From Chimonanthus salicifolius (taxonomy: Eukaryota; Streptophyta; Magnoliopsida; Laurales; Calycanthaceae), in the NCBI GenBank assembly GCA_013350335.1, contig CM023534.1:25873302-25937301 (forward strand): 64,000 nucleotides of DNA, given 5' to 3'. Shown here in pieces: positions 45,958 through 58,428 of this stretch (positions within the stretch are counted from its first letter, which is position 1; each line of letters opens with the position of its first letter). Under the pieces are notes generated by a model that did no database searches, was not told the DNA's origin, and saw only the letters and a program-made list of their open reading frames with translations. Position numbers and translations under genes: made by a program.

Positions 45958-48900
45958 TCAGTCCTTAGCATCTGCAATGCCTCCTGCGCTTATCTGAAAG
46001 ACGTGTTTTAGTCAAGGAACACGTGCGCATATACACAGAGTGAAAGACTTTACATGGTTTTCTCAAGCTGTCAGAGCTGGTTTCGTCATTTCCTTGCTGG
46101 CAATTCAAATGGGGAAAGAAACTCCTTAGAGGTTATCTCAACTGGTTTAGAGGTCATAGAGTTTTTTGTCCATTGAAGAATTCCGCATGTGAACGTAGAG
46201 AGGTGTGTATACATTCTGAAAAACTAGTTGAGTGAGACATTTGGACACTTTCAATCATAAAAACACAATTCAAATGAAAAAATATATAGAGAATGAGAGA
46301 TACATAAGTGATTTCAACAGTTGGGATTTGTGTGTATAAGTGAATTTTGGTGAAAAAGTAAAGTCCCAAGACTGCAGTGCGGGGAAATTGAATCATACTA
46401 AGGTAATAGAAATCTGTCACAGTAAAAGAAATTATATATTATAAGTTGATATATATATATTCCGGCACAACGTCTCATCATATTAAAATATAATTAAAAA
46501 ATAGTACAAATTAAAAATTAAGATTGCATAAGAGATGATAAAAGTGAAGAAATTAAATGGGGTTAGATAGAACAATTAATTTATAAAAATAATTTGTTAA
46601 ATTTAAATTAAAAATTAGTTTTATATTGATAAAATAAATTATTTAGATGATAATAATAACTACTAAGAAGCGTTTAGTTAAGTTAGAGAGAGGATATAGC
46701 TTCGGCTTCGGCCAGGTTGGGAGCATCGATGACCTTGCAGACACGTTGCTCGCCTTTGCCTTTCCTAAACATCAGCCTAATGGTAGAAGCGTGGGCTAAC
46801 ACGTGTCCTCCCGCCGGTTTCTTTGGATCAGATATGAAAACGCCGCCACCGGGGTCGGCGATAACTGCAATTATGCATACTCAGAATTAAAAGATGAATA
46901 AAGATCCTGTGTCAATCACTCCACTTCAAATCTCAACTCAACAAAATCATAGACTAAAAATTGTTCAAATGACAAAAGTTTTTTCATTTTACATTCTCAT
47001 TTTTTTTTAATTTATATGTGGATAAATGTGAAAAATTCAGTATAAAATCTCCACGGGTGATACACACTACCTTAAGAGTACACTAAATTAGATTATGGGT
47101 GTTCAAACTTGACACATTCTGCTTTTGTAAATGAAAGATTAACCACTTAAATAAATCCTATAAAAAGCGTTTCACATGTGGCTGTGGCTTTGATGGGCTT
47201 TATCAATTACTCTCGTATCTGCCTTTCAAATGGTGAGCACATACATACACACCTTTAAATTAAAAGAGAAAAAAAATATAAAAGAAGTAAGCCATACAAC
47301 GACTATTACAAATATTTCACTAATTTATTTAAAAATAGAGGAAGAAATTTCCTAGATAGCACTAAACAAGCACACAACATTCGATGATTGATGAGGCCAG
47401 CTTACCTTGATTGGTCATGTAGACTGCCACGTTGAATTCTTCCGCGATCTTAGTTATACGGGAGAGCATTTGAGCCAACTTTTGCTGTAGATGATGTCAG
47501 TTTGACCGCCCGCGATAGGAGATGGACAACAATGAAATAACTCGGATCAAATGAATATTTATGTATATCTTCAATATTGTTAAATATTAATAAAGTTAGG
47601 TTCTTCCACACTTGTTGCATGTGCCAGGTGAGGGGTAATAATTCTTCCATCATGAGTTTTCATCGTGATACATCACTTTTAAAAGGAAAAGACAATTTTA
47701 TCGTTATTTTTTGTATTCTCTCTCTTTCATCTTTCAAAAAGAGAAGGTAAAATGGTCTTTTCATTTTGAGAGTAGTGCACCATGATAAAAAACTCATACT
47801 GTACGGATCATTATCCTCCAAGTGAGCCTTATGTATTATTTGAATATTAACAAAGTTAGTTCCATGCACGATGTTAAGCATACACAATAATGTGTCGGTA
47901 GGCTCGCTTTCTTTTAAAAGTTATTTTTTAATTATGTTTTTCATAAATAGTTAGATTTATTAAATTTTAAAATTCAAAATTTTTAGAAATCTAAAAGTCT
48001 ATAATAAAAATGAAGGTAGTTTTGTATAAATTTCAATTAATATGGAAATTAAATACGAATTAACTTATATTGAATAGAGAGACCCAATTCACATGGTATA
48101 GTATATTACGGAAGAAAGGTTCCAAATGTGGCACAGATGAGCACCACGTTAGGGTAAATTTTTTTATGATGGGCATCCAAATAATTATGAATGAAAGAAA
48201 AATAAGATAAGGTATACAGTACAGACAAAAAATAAATAGGAAATGAATAAATGACGGAACTTGAATTTACCTGCCGTTCTGCAAGCTCACCTCTTCCCGT
48301 GAAATCCACTCGAAAGAGAGCAATCACCGAATCCACAATCTATGATCCATGGTCCATACAGGGTTATTTCTTTTCTTCTTTTGAATATTAATTTACATAT
48401 GATTTTAAAAAATGATGGAAATAATGTTATATTTTATCATTGGTAAACATTTTTATATGGAAGAATTCTTTTATTATGGGAATTATTTTTTTTTAAATTT
48501 TCATTTTACCCTTCCACTTCTGTATTAGTTAAAAGGGTAAAATTAGAATTTAAAAAAAAATTGAATTCACAAGATGAAAAACTTCTCCAATGTGAGAATG
48601 TGTACACTTTTATCATTTAGTAAAAATAAATAAAAATATTTTATTAAAATTTTTCTTTACCCCTCATCGTGATGAGATTCGGCAAATCAGCCACCATTTA
48701 ATGTTTTAGGAGTTGAGATGACTACCACAAAATTAAATAAAGATGACTCACCAGAAGTCTGAAGGGTTCTTCAGACATTTTGGCAGCTAGGCCGAGGAGC
48801 AAGTTGTATTGGTGCTCGTAAGTGTAGGCCCGCGCGTAGATGATCTTCTCATCCATGATAATAAAAAATAGACAACCATCATTAAACATTTCATGCAAAG

Positions 48901-50184
48901 TATAAAATTTACATGATTACCGCCAAAGTTGTACAAATCCAGTAATTCAGTCGTTTATGGCACTTTCCGACTCATGACGTTGTGGGTTTAAACCCTTATG
49001 ATTTAATTTTGGTGTGTCCTAAGACTAATGAACTCATCTTTAAAGGTTTTAGACTGGATATCCCACGGTTTTTCACTCATAAATTCAAAAAAAAAAAAAC
49101 TTCAAAAATTTTAATTTATATAAAATATTTTATTTTGATTAGATAAGTAAAATTATATTTTTAAAGTCTTAAAATTTTTTATTTTATTTGATAGTGGGAA
49201 TTTATAGATTTAGATTAATGTAAAATTAGTTAAGAATATATCTAATGAGTCTACTGAGGACCGTGCAAACCAAAGTTTCCACTGAACCAAACTCGTTTTT
49301 AAGTTATACTTTTCATGAGTTTATCCATGTGGAATTTATTTATGTTGATGGTAATGAATTCATTGGAAAGGATGAACTTTTTGTCTTAAATTTGTAGTCC
49401 ATTAAAATTATATAAATGAGATATATGTAAAGGTTATTATTATAAAATCCATAAAAAATTAGGGAGTAATTTTTTTTGAGAATTTGAAAAACATAATTTA
49501 ATTTTTCATCCAAGGTGATTGTTATGAGCTACAAATTCAAAGATAGATCTTTCTAATGAATCTATCATTAACAGTAGTGCGCTGCATATATGTGAGATTA
49601 TAAAGAGTATGGTTGAAGAAAGAAGAGTGCAGCGGATCATGAAGAGTCTTGTAGATGTTTAGGCTGAAGTGTTCTAATAGGCTCTATTAGATAGTGGGCT
49701 CCATCCTGTGATAAAAGAATTACATGAACAGAAAAATTATCATAGGGTCTATTATATTGTAAACAAATAAGAATAATTGGATTATATTAGCCCATAGTTT
49801 TTTAAGATTAAAAATAATCATTAGATAAAAATTTGACGCATCATGATTAATCCAACGGTGATGATGCATCAAACAAAAATTATAAATGGTTGGAACTAAT
49901 TTTTTTAAAAAAATTTAATACATTATATTTAACAAAAATGGGTCCCACATAAGATCCTTTTGCCTGGGCACAAAAATGCCCAGTTGTCGAACCCCAACAC
50001 ATATGCCAATTAATCTATGTGTAGTCAACACTTCATTCCACGTGACACAAAATGACAAAAAATTGACAAGTTATCTTGAAAAATAGAATAACACCACGTG
50101 ATGTGAATGATATGAACACCTGTCATTAATAAAAAAAGTAGAACGTAAATTTTTCTACTATACCTGTGTTTATTTGATTGTGCC

Positions 50185-50246
<62 letters not shown>

Positions 50247-53200
50247 TTAGTTTGAACATTTAAGAATTTAAATTTAAAATAAATGAATTTCAATACAAAT
50301 TTTAGATTCATTTAAAATTTTGAATATGAATTCATATTGAAATTCAATCAAGCCCAGTTGTTGGAGTCTATCTCAGAATGTTGGGTCCATTTAGGCCCAC
50401 CTATGAGTTTGTTTACTTGTTGAACATAAGGGCTTTGTATATATGGCACAACTACAACATATTGAACTTAATCTTATGATGGTCCATTTTATAGAAGTGC
50501 TCATTGTACGTTAGACATTCTTATTATGTTTGTTCAAATTGTGTACTTTTGATTCAATTCAGTGAATTGATCATCATATCAAGATCAAGATCGAATTTGT
50601 GATCATATGTGGATAAGCAATTGATATTTCTTATCCAACAATCTGATACATGTGTAGGTGTCTAACTGGTCCATAGTACAATAGTTTGAACCTATCATTT
50701 ATCTTCATTCTATTAAATATTTAAATTGAATGCTCTAACATTGAAACTCAGCAGCAAAAGTAGAAAGTTGCCTTACATTGTCAAGAACTGCTCCCGCATC
50801 CATCCCAAAACGTTCGGCGATTGGTATAATTCGATCTGGCCGGCTGCAATTGTGCCGGGTTGAGGAAGTAACAATAAAACATGGCAAGTGGCATTTTTTG
50901 TGAAGATATATGCAATTGGAAGAACCCATATCCTACCCTAGTTGGCTTATCAGTTGGCATCAGGGCCCACTTAAGATGACCAGATATTGCATGTTGATGC
51001 CATTGAAGCCTTTAGGCTGGTGGATAAACGGTGCCAATTGCCAAAGATATCCATCTCAACACCAACCAACATGGGTTAAAGCAACAGTGCCTTGGATTGG
51101 ACTCGGGAAGCATTAAGTGGGGGTGAATGTTACCTATAAGTATTCATATCTAACTTGGATTTGGGCTACTGTGGCTAGTCAAGTTTATACATGTGAGGCT
51201 ATTTCTTATCATAGTAAAATGATTATGAGGGAAAGTCGGGTGAGGAAACTTGAAATTTCCTAGGGAATTCATACTCCCCTTTTTCATGGGTTTAGAGGAG
51301 ACCATGGGTTCACAATAAACCAACTAATTTGAAACAAGGTGACTTGTATTTCTTATTAGAGACACAGAAATCAATTGCAACTACAAGATCCCTCCCTGTG
51401 TTCTCTTCGAGAATGTTATCTTCTTCAACCAATATTAGCGAAGGGTGATTTAAAAAAAAAAAAACTGAGTGAAAAAAACTATTCCATACTAGAGGAACCA
51501 TTGTCTCAACTCTCAAATTCCCTCCGCCAAACACAATCCCACAAGTTAAAGAACCAAAAGTACCAAAAGTCTAAAAAATGTTCTTTAGGAGTGGCATACT
51601 GGCATTCATATTAGTTTGGCAAGAACATGCAACAACCCACTGACACAACAAAATTTCACTCCTATTGTACAAGGATTTGAAAGGGCACGTCTCTAAGAAG
51701 ATTATCTGCCAAAAGGCGAAGTGATAATCTGCCAAAAACTAACCACAGCCGAATCCAAGAGTACGAGATCTATGCTTATGGTCTAAATATTTAAGTTTAA
51801 ATATCCATTCCATAGTTTTAAACCTGATAACCAGAGTACATTGGTTGGCTGGCTTTTGGTGGATTGCTAACGGATAATCCAGTCTCCCACAATATGGCAG
51901 GTGAGGGCAGTGGAACCGACGAAGTAAATTTGAAACTTTCACAAGTAAACACGATAGTACCATCTTGCATAAGCTTGTAGTATGACATGCAGCAAGTGCT
52001 TAGATTGCTATAAGCGTGTAAAGAAGATAAAAAGGATACAACGTCCCCTCGGTGTCTATGTAGGCGACTTTCCCATTCCCACCGTGCATACTAACCGGAA
52101 GCTGCAAAAACGCATTGGAAAAATCAGCTACAAAGGACTTTTACCAATCATCATGTTCAGTTTAATATTGGATAAATACTCATAATTTAAAATATGTACA
52201 TCTTAAAAAATTTATATTAAGAATTTTAGTGCATGACTTACTTTCAATTATTTTTTTTTAACGAAAGGGTAAGCATTCATTCAAGCGGGGAAGAAACCTT
52301 CCTGAAATTATATAGAAAAGCAAAATTCCCGTAGGAGGTGCAAAGAAAGATCAAAAAATTGCCCACAGATCGGGCCAAGCCATTACAAAAGGTAACGCAG
52401 AGGTTACAAGAAACAGGGAAACAAAAGTTTAGAAGTTAGAAAAAACTCCAGCACTGCAGCTATCTTGAGCACTAGTAGTGTTGAGCCTAATCCAATTCAT
52501 AGAGGTGCACCAGAGAAGATCATTGTTATTTGTGGAAAGGATCTCTTATATTTAGTTTTTGGAAGACCAAGATTTTTGCATCGGACTTACTTTCAATTCT
52601 ACTGTGAGTAAGTGTCTTCTTCTTGTTTTCTTAACTACGAATTTATAAAATGACAAATGAGCACACTATGCATCTCCTTTTGGTGTCCATCCTAGGTGTG
52701 GACCTCTCTCTTATTTATGTTTAAATACGAGAATATAAAAAATATGATCTAATTAATTATGTTTAAAGTTTAAACACAGGAATATAAAATTATATTAGTT
52801 AAACTAATTGAATCATATTTTCATAATAAATGAACGTGAATGAAAATAAAAAAGAAAGTAAAACCTGCGTCGAAACACAGAGTGTGTGTGCCAGCTGCGT
52901 CTTCCCCGACCTGATAGTTCATATGCAGATGTGAAATAAAAATGAGAGAAGAGAATATTATTAATGTGAAAACAGTAATAACAACAGATTTCTTACCGGA
53001 ATTCTCCAAAAGCTTCCGTAATAGAAAGAGTCTCGATCCCGCCTTTTTTAAATTCAAAATGCATTTCAAAATACTTCACTGAAGAAAGTGGAAAAAAAAA
53101 AAACAGAAGCAAAATTCTACACGCTGATGAAGTTACCGCCTAAAAGCTCGTCTAAGGCTTGGCTTCCTGTTGTAATTCTAATTACCGATTTCCTCTGAAA

Positions 53201-54379
53201 AAAGAAGAGGGAAAAAATAGGCCTTCTTAATTTTTTTTGTGGAAGCATGAATCTCAGAATAATCTTTTTATCATATTATTGAAATTATTTTTTACCTTGA
53301 GCAGAACCTCACTTCCTGTTACATAGCCATAGTTCTAAATAGAGAAAAAAAGAAGAAGAACAGTAGCAGAGATTTCATATATCATGATATCAAATGAAAT
53401 GCAAACCATAATTCGGCTGTTAAGAAATATCAGAGTGCTTACAACGAGCTTTTCCGAAGCTTCACAGATCTTATCCACCTTTGCCTCTGACAGTCCTTTG
53501 ATTCCTGTCAAACTCTGATGAACAGAGGAAGAATCCGATCAGACGCTGTGAAAATCAATCATCGGATCAACAACTGCAAATGGCCCTACCTTCTTCGTAT
53601 GCATCATCAGTCCATTGCAGGTGTATATCCCTGCATCTTGAAGCTTCTTGACGTCTCCAGCATTGATCCCCTGAGAAATTACTGCGGAGAAGAGCGAGTA
53701 TAGAATGAGATTAAGTGACTTTCGTCTATACCAAGCGAAATAAGTGGAATCTCAGCAGCAGAACATGAAATTGAAATGATTACACATTGTATTCTCTTTC
53801 ATCAGATTGAAATGAAGTCATGCATTTGAAGAATATGAAGCGAGCTTTGTGGAATCCAAAAAATGTGAAGCGAAATTCGGCCACAGAGATGAAATTCAAT
53901 GAGAATGGAGTTATATATTTATGATTGAAATCAATGTTACAATACAGAAATTAAAAAACAGAGATCAGATGGATTTCGAACTACAGGAATCAATAAAGTA
54001 AGAAAGAAACGTGGAAATCGATCGAGATCGAATCCGATCCGAAAGACAGCATGAAATGAAATGCAAATCAAGTTCTTATTTGATCGATCGATGTTCTAAA
54101 TCAAGCGAAAGAAATTTAAGTACAAAAATCAAGCGCTTCAACAGTGGCTTCGCAATGTAGAGAAATTAGAAGTACATGTCTACAATTAGGAAGAAATTTC
54201 TATATACGGATAAAAAAGAGAATATAAGAGATCTACGTTGTTCCGAGAAAAGAAAGAAAGAAGAAACGTAAAAAAGAGTTACGTTTGTCAATCGATTCGA
54301 AGCATTCTTCTTCTTCCTCAAGATCATCTCGTTCGACTAACTGGAGCTGGGCGCTTTCTTCAGATCTGAGCTCAGGCAT
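45958..54379 (-). CDS. DMC1: Meiotic recombinase DMC1 (RecA/RAD51 family)
   Basis: Meiosis-specific strand-exchange protein that pairs homologous chromosomes in the nucleus. Fourteen exons (minus): 54283-54379, 53590-53681, 53443-53514, 53296-53334, 53137-53194, 52997-53042, 52865-52910, 52040-52101, 50777-50843, 48752-48844, 48271-48339, 47406-47484, 46698-46864 and 45958-46002. Phases agree at every join; total 343 residues, the family's usual length (344 in Arabidopsis). The N-terminus [19 protein letters not shown] is acidic. A helix-hairpin-helix region follows ([34 protein letters not shown]). Walker A is GEFRSGKTQ (residues about 130-138), Walker [12 protein letters not shown], then AVYMTNQ and [20 protein letters not shown]. 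It ends [13 protein letters not shown]. Twelve introns are GT-AG; the last looks AT-AC (U12). A TATA box lies 90 bp upstream of the ATG. No stop or frameshift was found; expression is unknown. Confidence 0.95.
46003..46697 (-). other. Last DMC1 intron, probable U12-type AT-AC intron
   Basis: After codon GCT (exon 13 end, 46698) the intron begins ATATCCTCT, one mismatch from the U12 donor consensus ATATCCTTT. It ends AAAACAC just before exon 14 (GTCTTTCAGATAAGC). The branch motif TTCCTTGAC (46011-46019) matches the U12 consensus TTCCTTRAY, with the branch A (46012) 9 bases before the acceptor. Reading through instead would give ISSL and a stop at 46683. Removing it gives the family C-terminus in frame. 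Confidence 0.85.
48930..49098 (+). mobile_element. Possible SINE in DMC1 intron 9
   Basis: GTTGTGGGTTTAAACCC (48980-48996) resembles a Pol III B box, preceded by GTTTATGGCACTTTCC and followed by an A-rich tail (AAAAAAAAAAAAC, 49088-49100). Target duplication not identified. Confidence 0.4.
50187..50244 (+). repeat. (AT)29 microsatellite in DMC1 intron 9
   Basis: Perfect AT run of 58 bp. Confidence 0.95.
52250..52583 (-). mobile_element. 5'-truncated LINE in DMC1 intron 7
   Basis: A 334 bp insertion starting with a T run (a poly-A tail on the minus strand) and flanked by a 15 bp duplication GACTTACTTTCAATT (52235-52249, 52584-52598). Minus-strand end ATGCTTACCCTTTCGTTAAA is typical of plant L1 3' ends. 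It is antisense to nothing: it lies on the same strand as DMC1. Confidence 0.85.
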
Positions 54380-54468
54380 TTGGAGCGATTCAGATCTCTC
54401 GTTTGCCTCAGTCTGCTGGAGAGAGAGAGAGAGAGCTAATGAAGTGGAGTAGCAGAGAGAGAGGATGA

Positions 54469-54476
54469 GGTATTTA
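54469..54476 (-). promoter_or_regulatory. DMC1 TATA box
   Basis: Minus strand reads TTTATAAATACC. It lies about 90 bp upstream of the start codon, leaving a CT-rich leader (CTCTCTCTCTCTC at about 54419-54432) as is common in plant 5' leaders. The next 80 bp upstream are GC-richer than the surroundings. Confidence 0.65.
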
Positions 54477-54560
54477 TAAACTGGCAACCGCGGAGGCAAT
54501 CAGTCGTCTTTCCAATTCCCCGCTCTTCGTTCCGTTCCGTTTTTAGTGGAACATTTACAC

Positions 54561-55430
54561 GAGGGCAACCGGTGTGGTGGCATATGGCCACCTAATTTGG
54601 ACGGTACGAGTGTGGCTAATCGTGGGGCCCATACCATTTTTTTTTGTTAAATGATTGGCCAGAGATAATATACATGTAGCAAGCCATTTCTCTCTCTCTC
54701 CTCTTTTATATATATATATATAACTTGTATGATATAATTTATATATTAGGGCAAATAATTATTTTTTCTTTACTTTATTATTTTATTTTGATACAAAAAA
54801 TAAAAAAAAACTCTTTACCTTTTGATTTTTTTTTCCTTTACATTTGTAAACAAAATATATGAGAAACAAAAAATTAAAATTATTCTGTACAAAAAAATTA
54901 AAATTATAGCTATTGAGAAACAAAGGCGGCAACAGAAATGGAAAAAGCGTGGATCATTGCGCAACAAAATGTACTCATAAATAAATTAACCTAAGGTGGC
55001 AATCATATATAATGTATTTTTATTTATACTAGAGTATGTAATGTCTTTTTAATTTATTTATTTCCAGCATCACAAATATGTATGTCTTTTTAATATATTT
55101 AATTTCTTGTGAGAAAATATGTATGTTTTTTAATTTATTTAATTACTTGTGAGAAAATATATATGTTTTGTTAATTTATTTAATTACTTGTGAAAAAATA
55201 TGTAATGTCTTTATATTTATTTTCTATTAAATTTGTTAAAAAAATGTACATAAAAAAATAATCATAAAATATTAAAAAGTAGCCATTCTAGTTAATATTA
55301 TACCGTGTGACGAGGCTGGCTAAAAATTATAGCCAGCCATGTCATAAAAAAAAATACTATTTAATTATATGGCTGGCTACATTTAGTGACATAGCCAGCC
55401 ATATATGGCCATCCCACACCACTTGCCCTG
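54561..55430. mobile_element. Candidate MITE upstream of DMC1
   Basis: Inverted ends GAGGGCAACCGGTGTGG (54561) and, from the right, CAGGGCAAGTGGTGTGG (55430). The right part contains repeated palindromic GGCTGGCT/AGCCAGCC motifs (55310-55405). The body is AT-rich with repeats of AATTACTTGTGAGAAAATAT near 55070-55195. No clear target duplication, so the class is unknown. Confidence 0.55.
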
Positions 55431-55697
55431 AGTACATGACCACGGCCATGTAAGCTTGTTCACGGGCCGGTTCGGGTCGGGATGACAAAAAGCCCGAGCC
55501 CATCCAAACTCCATTGGGCTTCTAAAGGCCAAAGCCCGCCCGATTAAAATATATGACACTTGTTTAAAGCCCTCTTAATTTATAACTCATTTAAAAAAAA
55601 AAATTAGACCATTTAGGTCGGTGAGCTTAAATGAAATAGGGTCAGGGTGGGGTATGAATTATTTGATTATTTTATATATATCTCTCTATATATAATA

Positions 55698-55899
55698 CTC
55701 CTAGTGTCCCAATTTAGTTATCTTATATGGATTTTAGAATTGTTCTAAAATAGTTGTCCAATTGATATTGGAGTAGCATAAAGTATATTGAAATGGATGA
55801 GAATCACTTCTCAGCTGCATGGTGGTTTAAAGTCAAATTCAAGTTCTTTAAAAAATACATATGTTTAAAATGAGACAACTAAAATGGGACAGAGGGAGA
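55698..55899. mobile_element. Stowaway-type MITE
   Basis: TA target repeats (55696-55697, 55900-55901). Ends are CTCCTAGTGTCCC and GGGACAGAGGGAG. Shares TTATATRGATTTTAGAATTG and GAAATGGATGAGA-like interior with 60015-60195. Confidence 0.85.
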
Positions 55900-55901
55900 T
55901 A

Positions 55902-57340
55902 AATGAGCTTAAATCTTGAACCCAACCATTATATAAACGGGAATTAAGAAAGCCCGTGCTTGGTCTGGAGGACAAAATGCAATTCTTCATTTTATTTTGT
56001 TTTATTAATTTTAAATAGGACAAATGTCACTTAGGAATTGACAAAAAATATGATAGTAACTTTACATGTTTATTTAATACACCAAATAATGTTGGATCTA
56101 CACAAAATTAGATTTATTGAAAATCTTATTCAGATACCTTTTCAACGAACCTAAATTTGTGCAACTCCAAGATACATAGACAAAGTTATGGGCAATTTTG
56201 TAACTAGGTGTCATAGAGATGAGGCAGTCTATTTTTATTAATTTTGTATCCAAAACATTGAATAAGATGGCATGCACGTCTAAATAAGGAGGCAAAATTT
56301 TTTACTTGAATTGAAGTTTAAGATCTCCAATTGGTGAATTCTTAATTATTTTATTTTAGATTGTTTGATTTTTTTTTTTAATTTAAATTAGTTTTACAAA
56401 TTTAATTTTGAGAGATAGATTTAAATTAATTGTTTGCAATTTTAAGTATTAAAAAATTTCACTTAATGAAGCTTTTGTGTGATTCAAAATTCTACTATGA
56501 ATGGTGAGATTCGGTCGATCTCAGGTCAATCTAGGATTTCTTTGTGAGAGAGTTTTCTCATATTCGATTAAACTGAGATCCTTCAGAATTTACTAGTGAA
56601 TTTTCTGAAATTCTCTGTTGTCCTAATAATCCTCATGACATAAATTTGAATTGAGTGAATTTTACTTGATTTTTTCTCCAAATTTTACAATTTGAAGCCA
56701 TAGCCAAATTCTCCCTAGTGTGAACAAAAAATCATACTTTGTGACTGATGAAACATTAGCGGATCTAACTTTTTTGAAAGTAGGCTTGGTGATTACAACA
56801 GGTTGTCTTGGACGTTTTTGCCCTTAGTACGTCCATAGGGAGCATGGCGGGTGGATGAACTCGTTACAATCCAGGTACTATTATTGATCAAGATCGGGAT
56901 CCATTTGAAGGGTTTTACATCATGATTTTTGAAAAGAAGGATTTAGGATGACAATATAATCATCTATCTATGATAGATAACTTTAATTTTTTTAAAGAAA
57001 CAAGGAAGGGAACTTTTGTGCCAATTGAAAAGAACATATAAGAGTTGGAATTATTAGGTTTGTGGATCTTGACGGTCAGATATTTATTGGTGATCTCATT
57101 TCCACTGGTCCGTTTATGGGGTAGTATATAATATCTCTTTTTGTGTGAGAGAAGATAGAGCAAAAATTGAAACAATGGTCGGTTGTATCTTTTTCATCAT
57201 TTTGCCTTTGAACATATTGGATTTGGTTTGAATCCGTAAATGTACTGAAAAAGAACCACGTAAAATCTATATGTTTTTTGTATGTTTGATCTGTGATTTA
57301 TTTTTCTGTCTATTGTTTGAGGGCTTTTATTCTTAACAAG
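55902..57340. other. Gene-free stretch
   Basis: AT-rich. No recognised gene, element or strong repeat. Confidence 0.45.
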
Positions 57341-57700
57341 AATGTACTAATTTTGACCTTCCTCCAAAGTTTAATGATTATGGAGATGATGATACTCATA
57401 GTAATAGTAATGTGTTCACTTAAAATGAAGAGGTGGATGATATAAAAGATGAGTTGCCAGTTGTGGAAGTTCTTAATGATTTTGTTGCAATTAATGTCTA
57501 TGATGATCATTTAGAAGATATTCCTATGGTTGCAAAGCCACTTGAAAGCATGCAACAATCTTTAGATGCAGTCTTGTCCTCGATGAAGCATTCTTTTCAG
57601 TGAATGACGTTTTTGCCATATGTAGATGTTGTTAGTTTCAACTTACCCAACGTTGACCCATATGGAATAATTTTGTACAAAATCATTGCATTAGCATAGA
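57341..57700 (+). pseudogene. Unrecognised decayed ORF
   Basis: An open stretch reads DELPVVEVLNDFVAINVYD, DHLEDIPMVAKPLESMQQSL, then LPYVDVVSFNLPNVDPYG, with stops before and after SSMKHSFQ. Codon-like composition suggests old coding sequence. I do not recognise the family; retroelement origin is possible given the solo LTR 300 bp away. Confidence 0.4.
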
Positions 57701-57996
57701 GCTTTCTCATCTTTTAGATGATGTGGTACATTCATTATCTTCTAGAAGATATGGACAGCAAATTTCAAGTTTTGCACATTCTCTTGCTTGATTAAGCACC
57801 AGTGGCAAAGAAGTGTCCGTCGTAAGTAAGCGAAGGAAAAGAGCATACGAGAATGAACGACTTTCTCTGTCTAGGTGGCAGCAATTCCAACTCAGGTCCA
57901 ACTCGAAGAGAATGATGGAGAGCAAATTGAATAAATTATTAAATTGAAGTTTAAATTCTATAAAGATTTTGATTGGAAAGAAAGATCCGTTCAAAC

Positions 57997-58423
57997 TGTT
58001 GGATTTATGTCTCAAAGTTATTTTGGGCCTGAGTTGTCTGATGGGGCCAGGCCCAATGGACCCAATATGTTGCAAGCTACATTATATAAGTTCTCTTTGT
58101 CTTAGGGTTTTTTTGGACTGAGCCAAAGAAGGCCATCCCCTGGGGATCCCAGAAGGAAGCTCTAATGGTGAGAACTGTGAGTAGAAAGAAATGTAGTGAG
58201 GAAGATAGAGAGGGGCATAGAAGAATAGGAGAAACATACCATGGATTAGGAGTTCTTGAGTTGAGTGTGAGCATATTGTATTCTTCTTTCTTTATGGATA
58301 AAATCTATACTTTTCCATAGATGTAGGCAAGGTTGGGCCGAACCACGTATATCTTGTGTTTCATACGTGTGTGAGACTATGAGCTTGTGATTGTGTATGT
58401 GGGTTGGATTAAATTTCCTAACA
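57997..58423. mobile_element. 427 bp solo LTR
   Basis: Begins TGTTGGATTTATG, ends TTTCCTAACA, and has the 5 bp duplication CAAAC (57992-57996, 58424-58428). Confidence 0.85.
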
Positions 58424-58428
58424 CAAAC

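Noticed and set aside
46683..46864. DMC1 ending in exon 13 with ISSL and a TAA stop
   Set aside because: It loses the conserved C-terminus, while a matching 14-residue exon lies at 45958-46002 behind good U12 signals.
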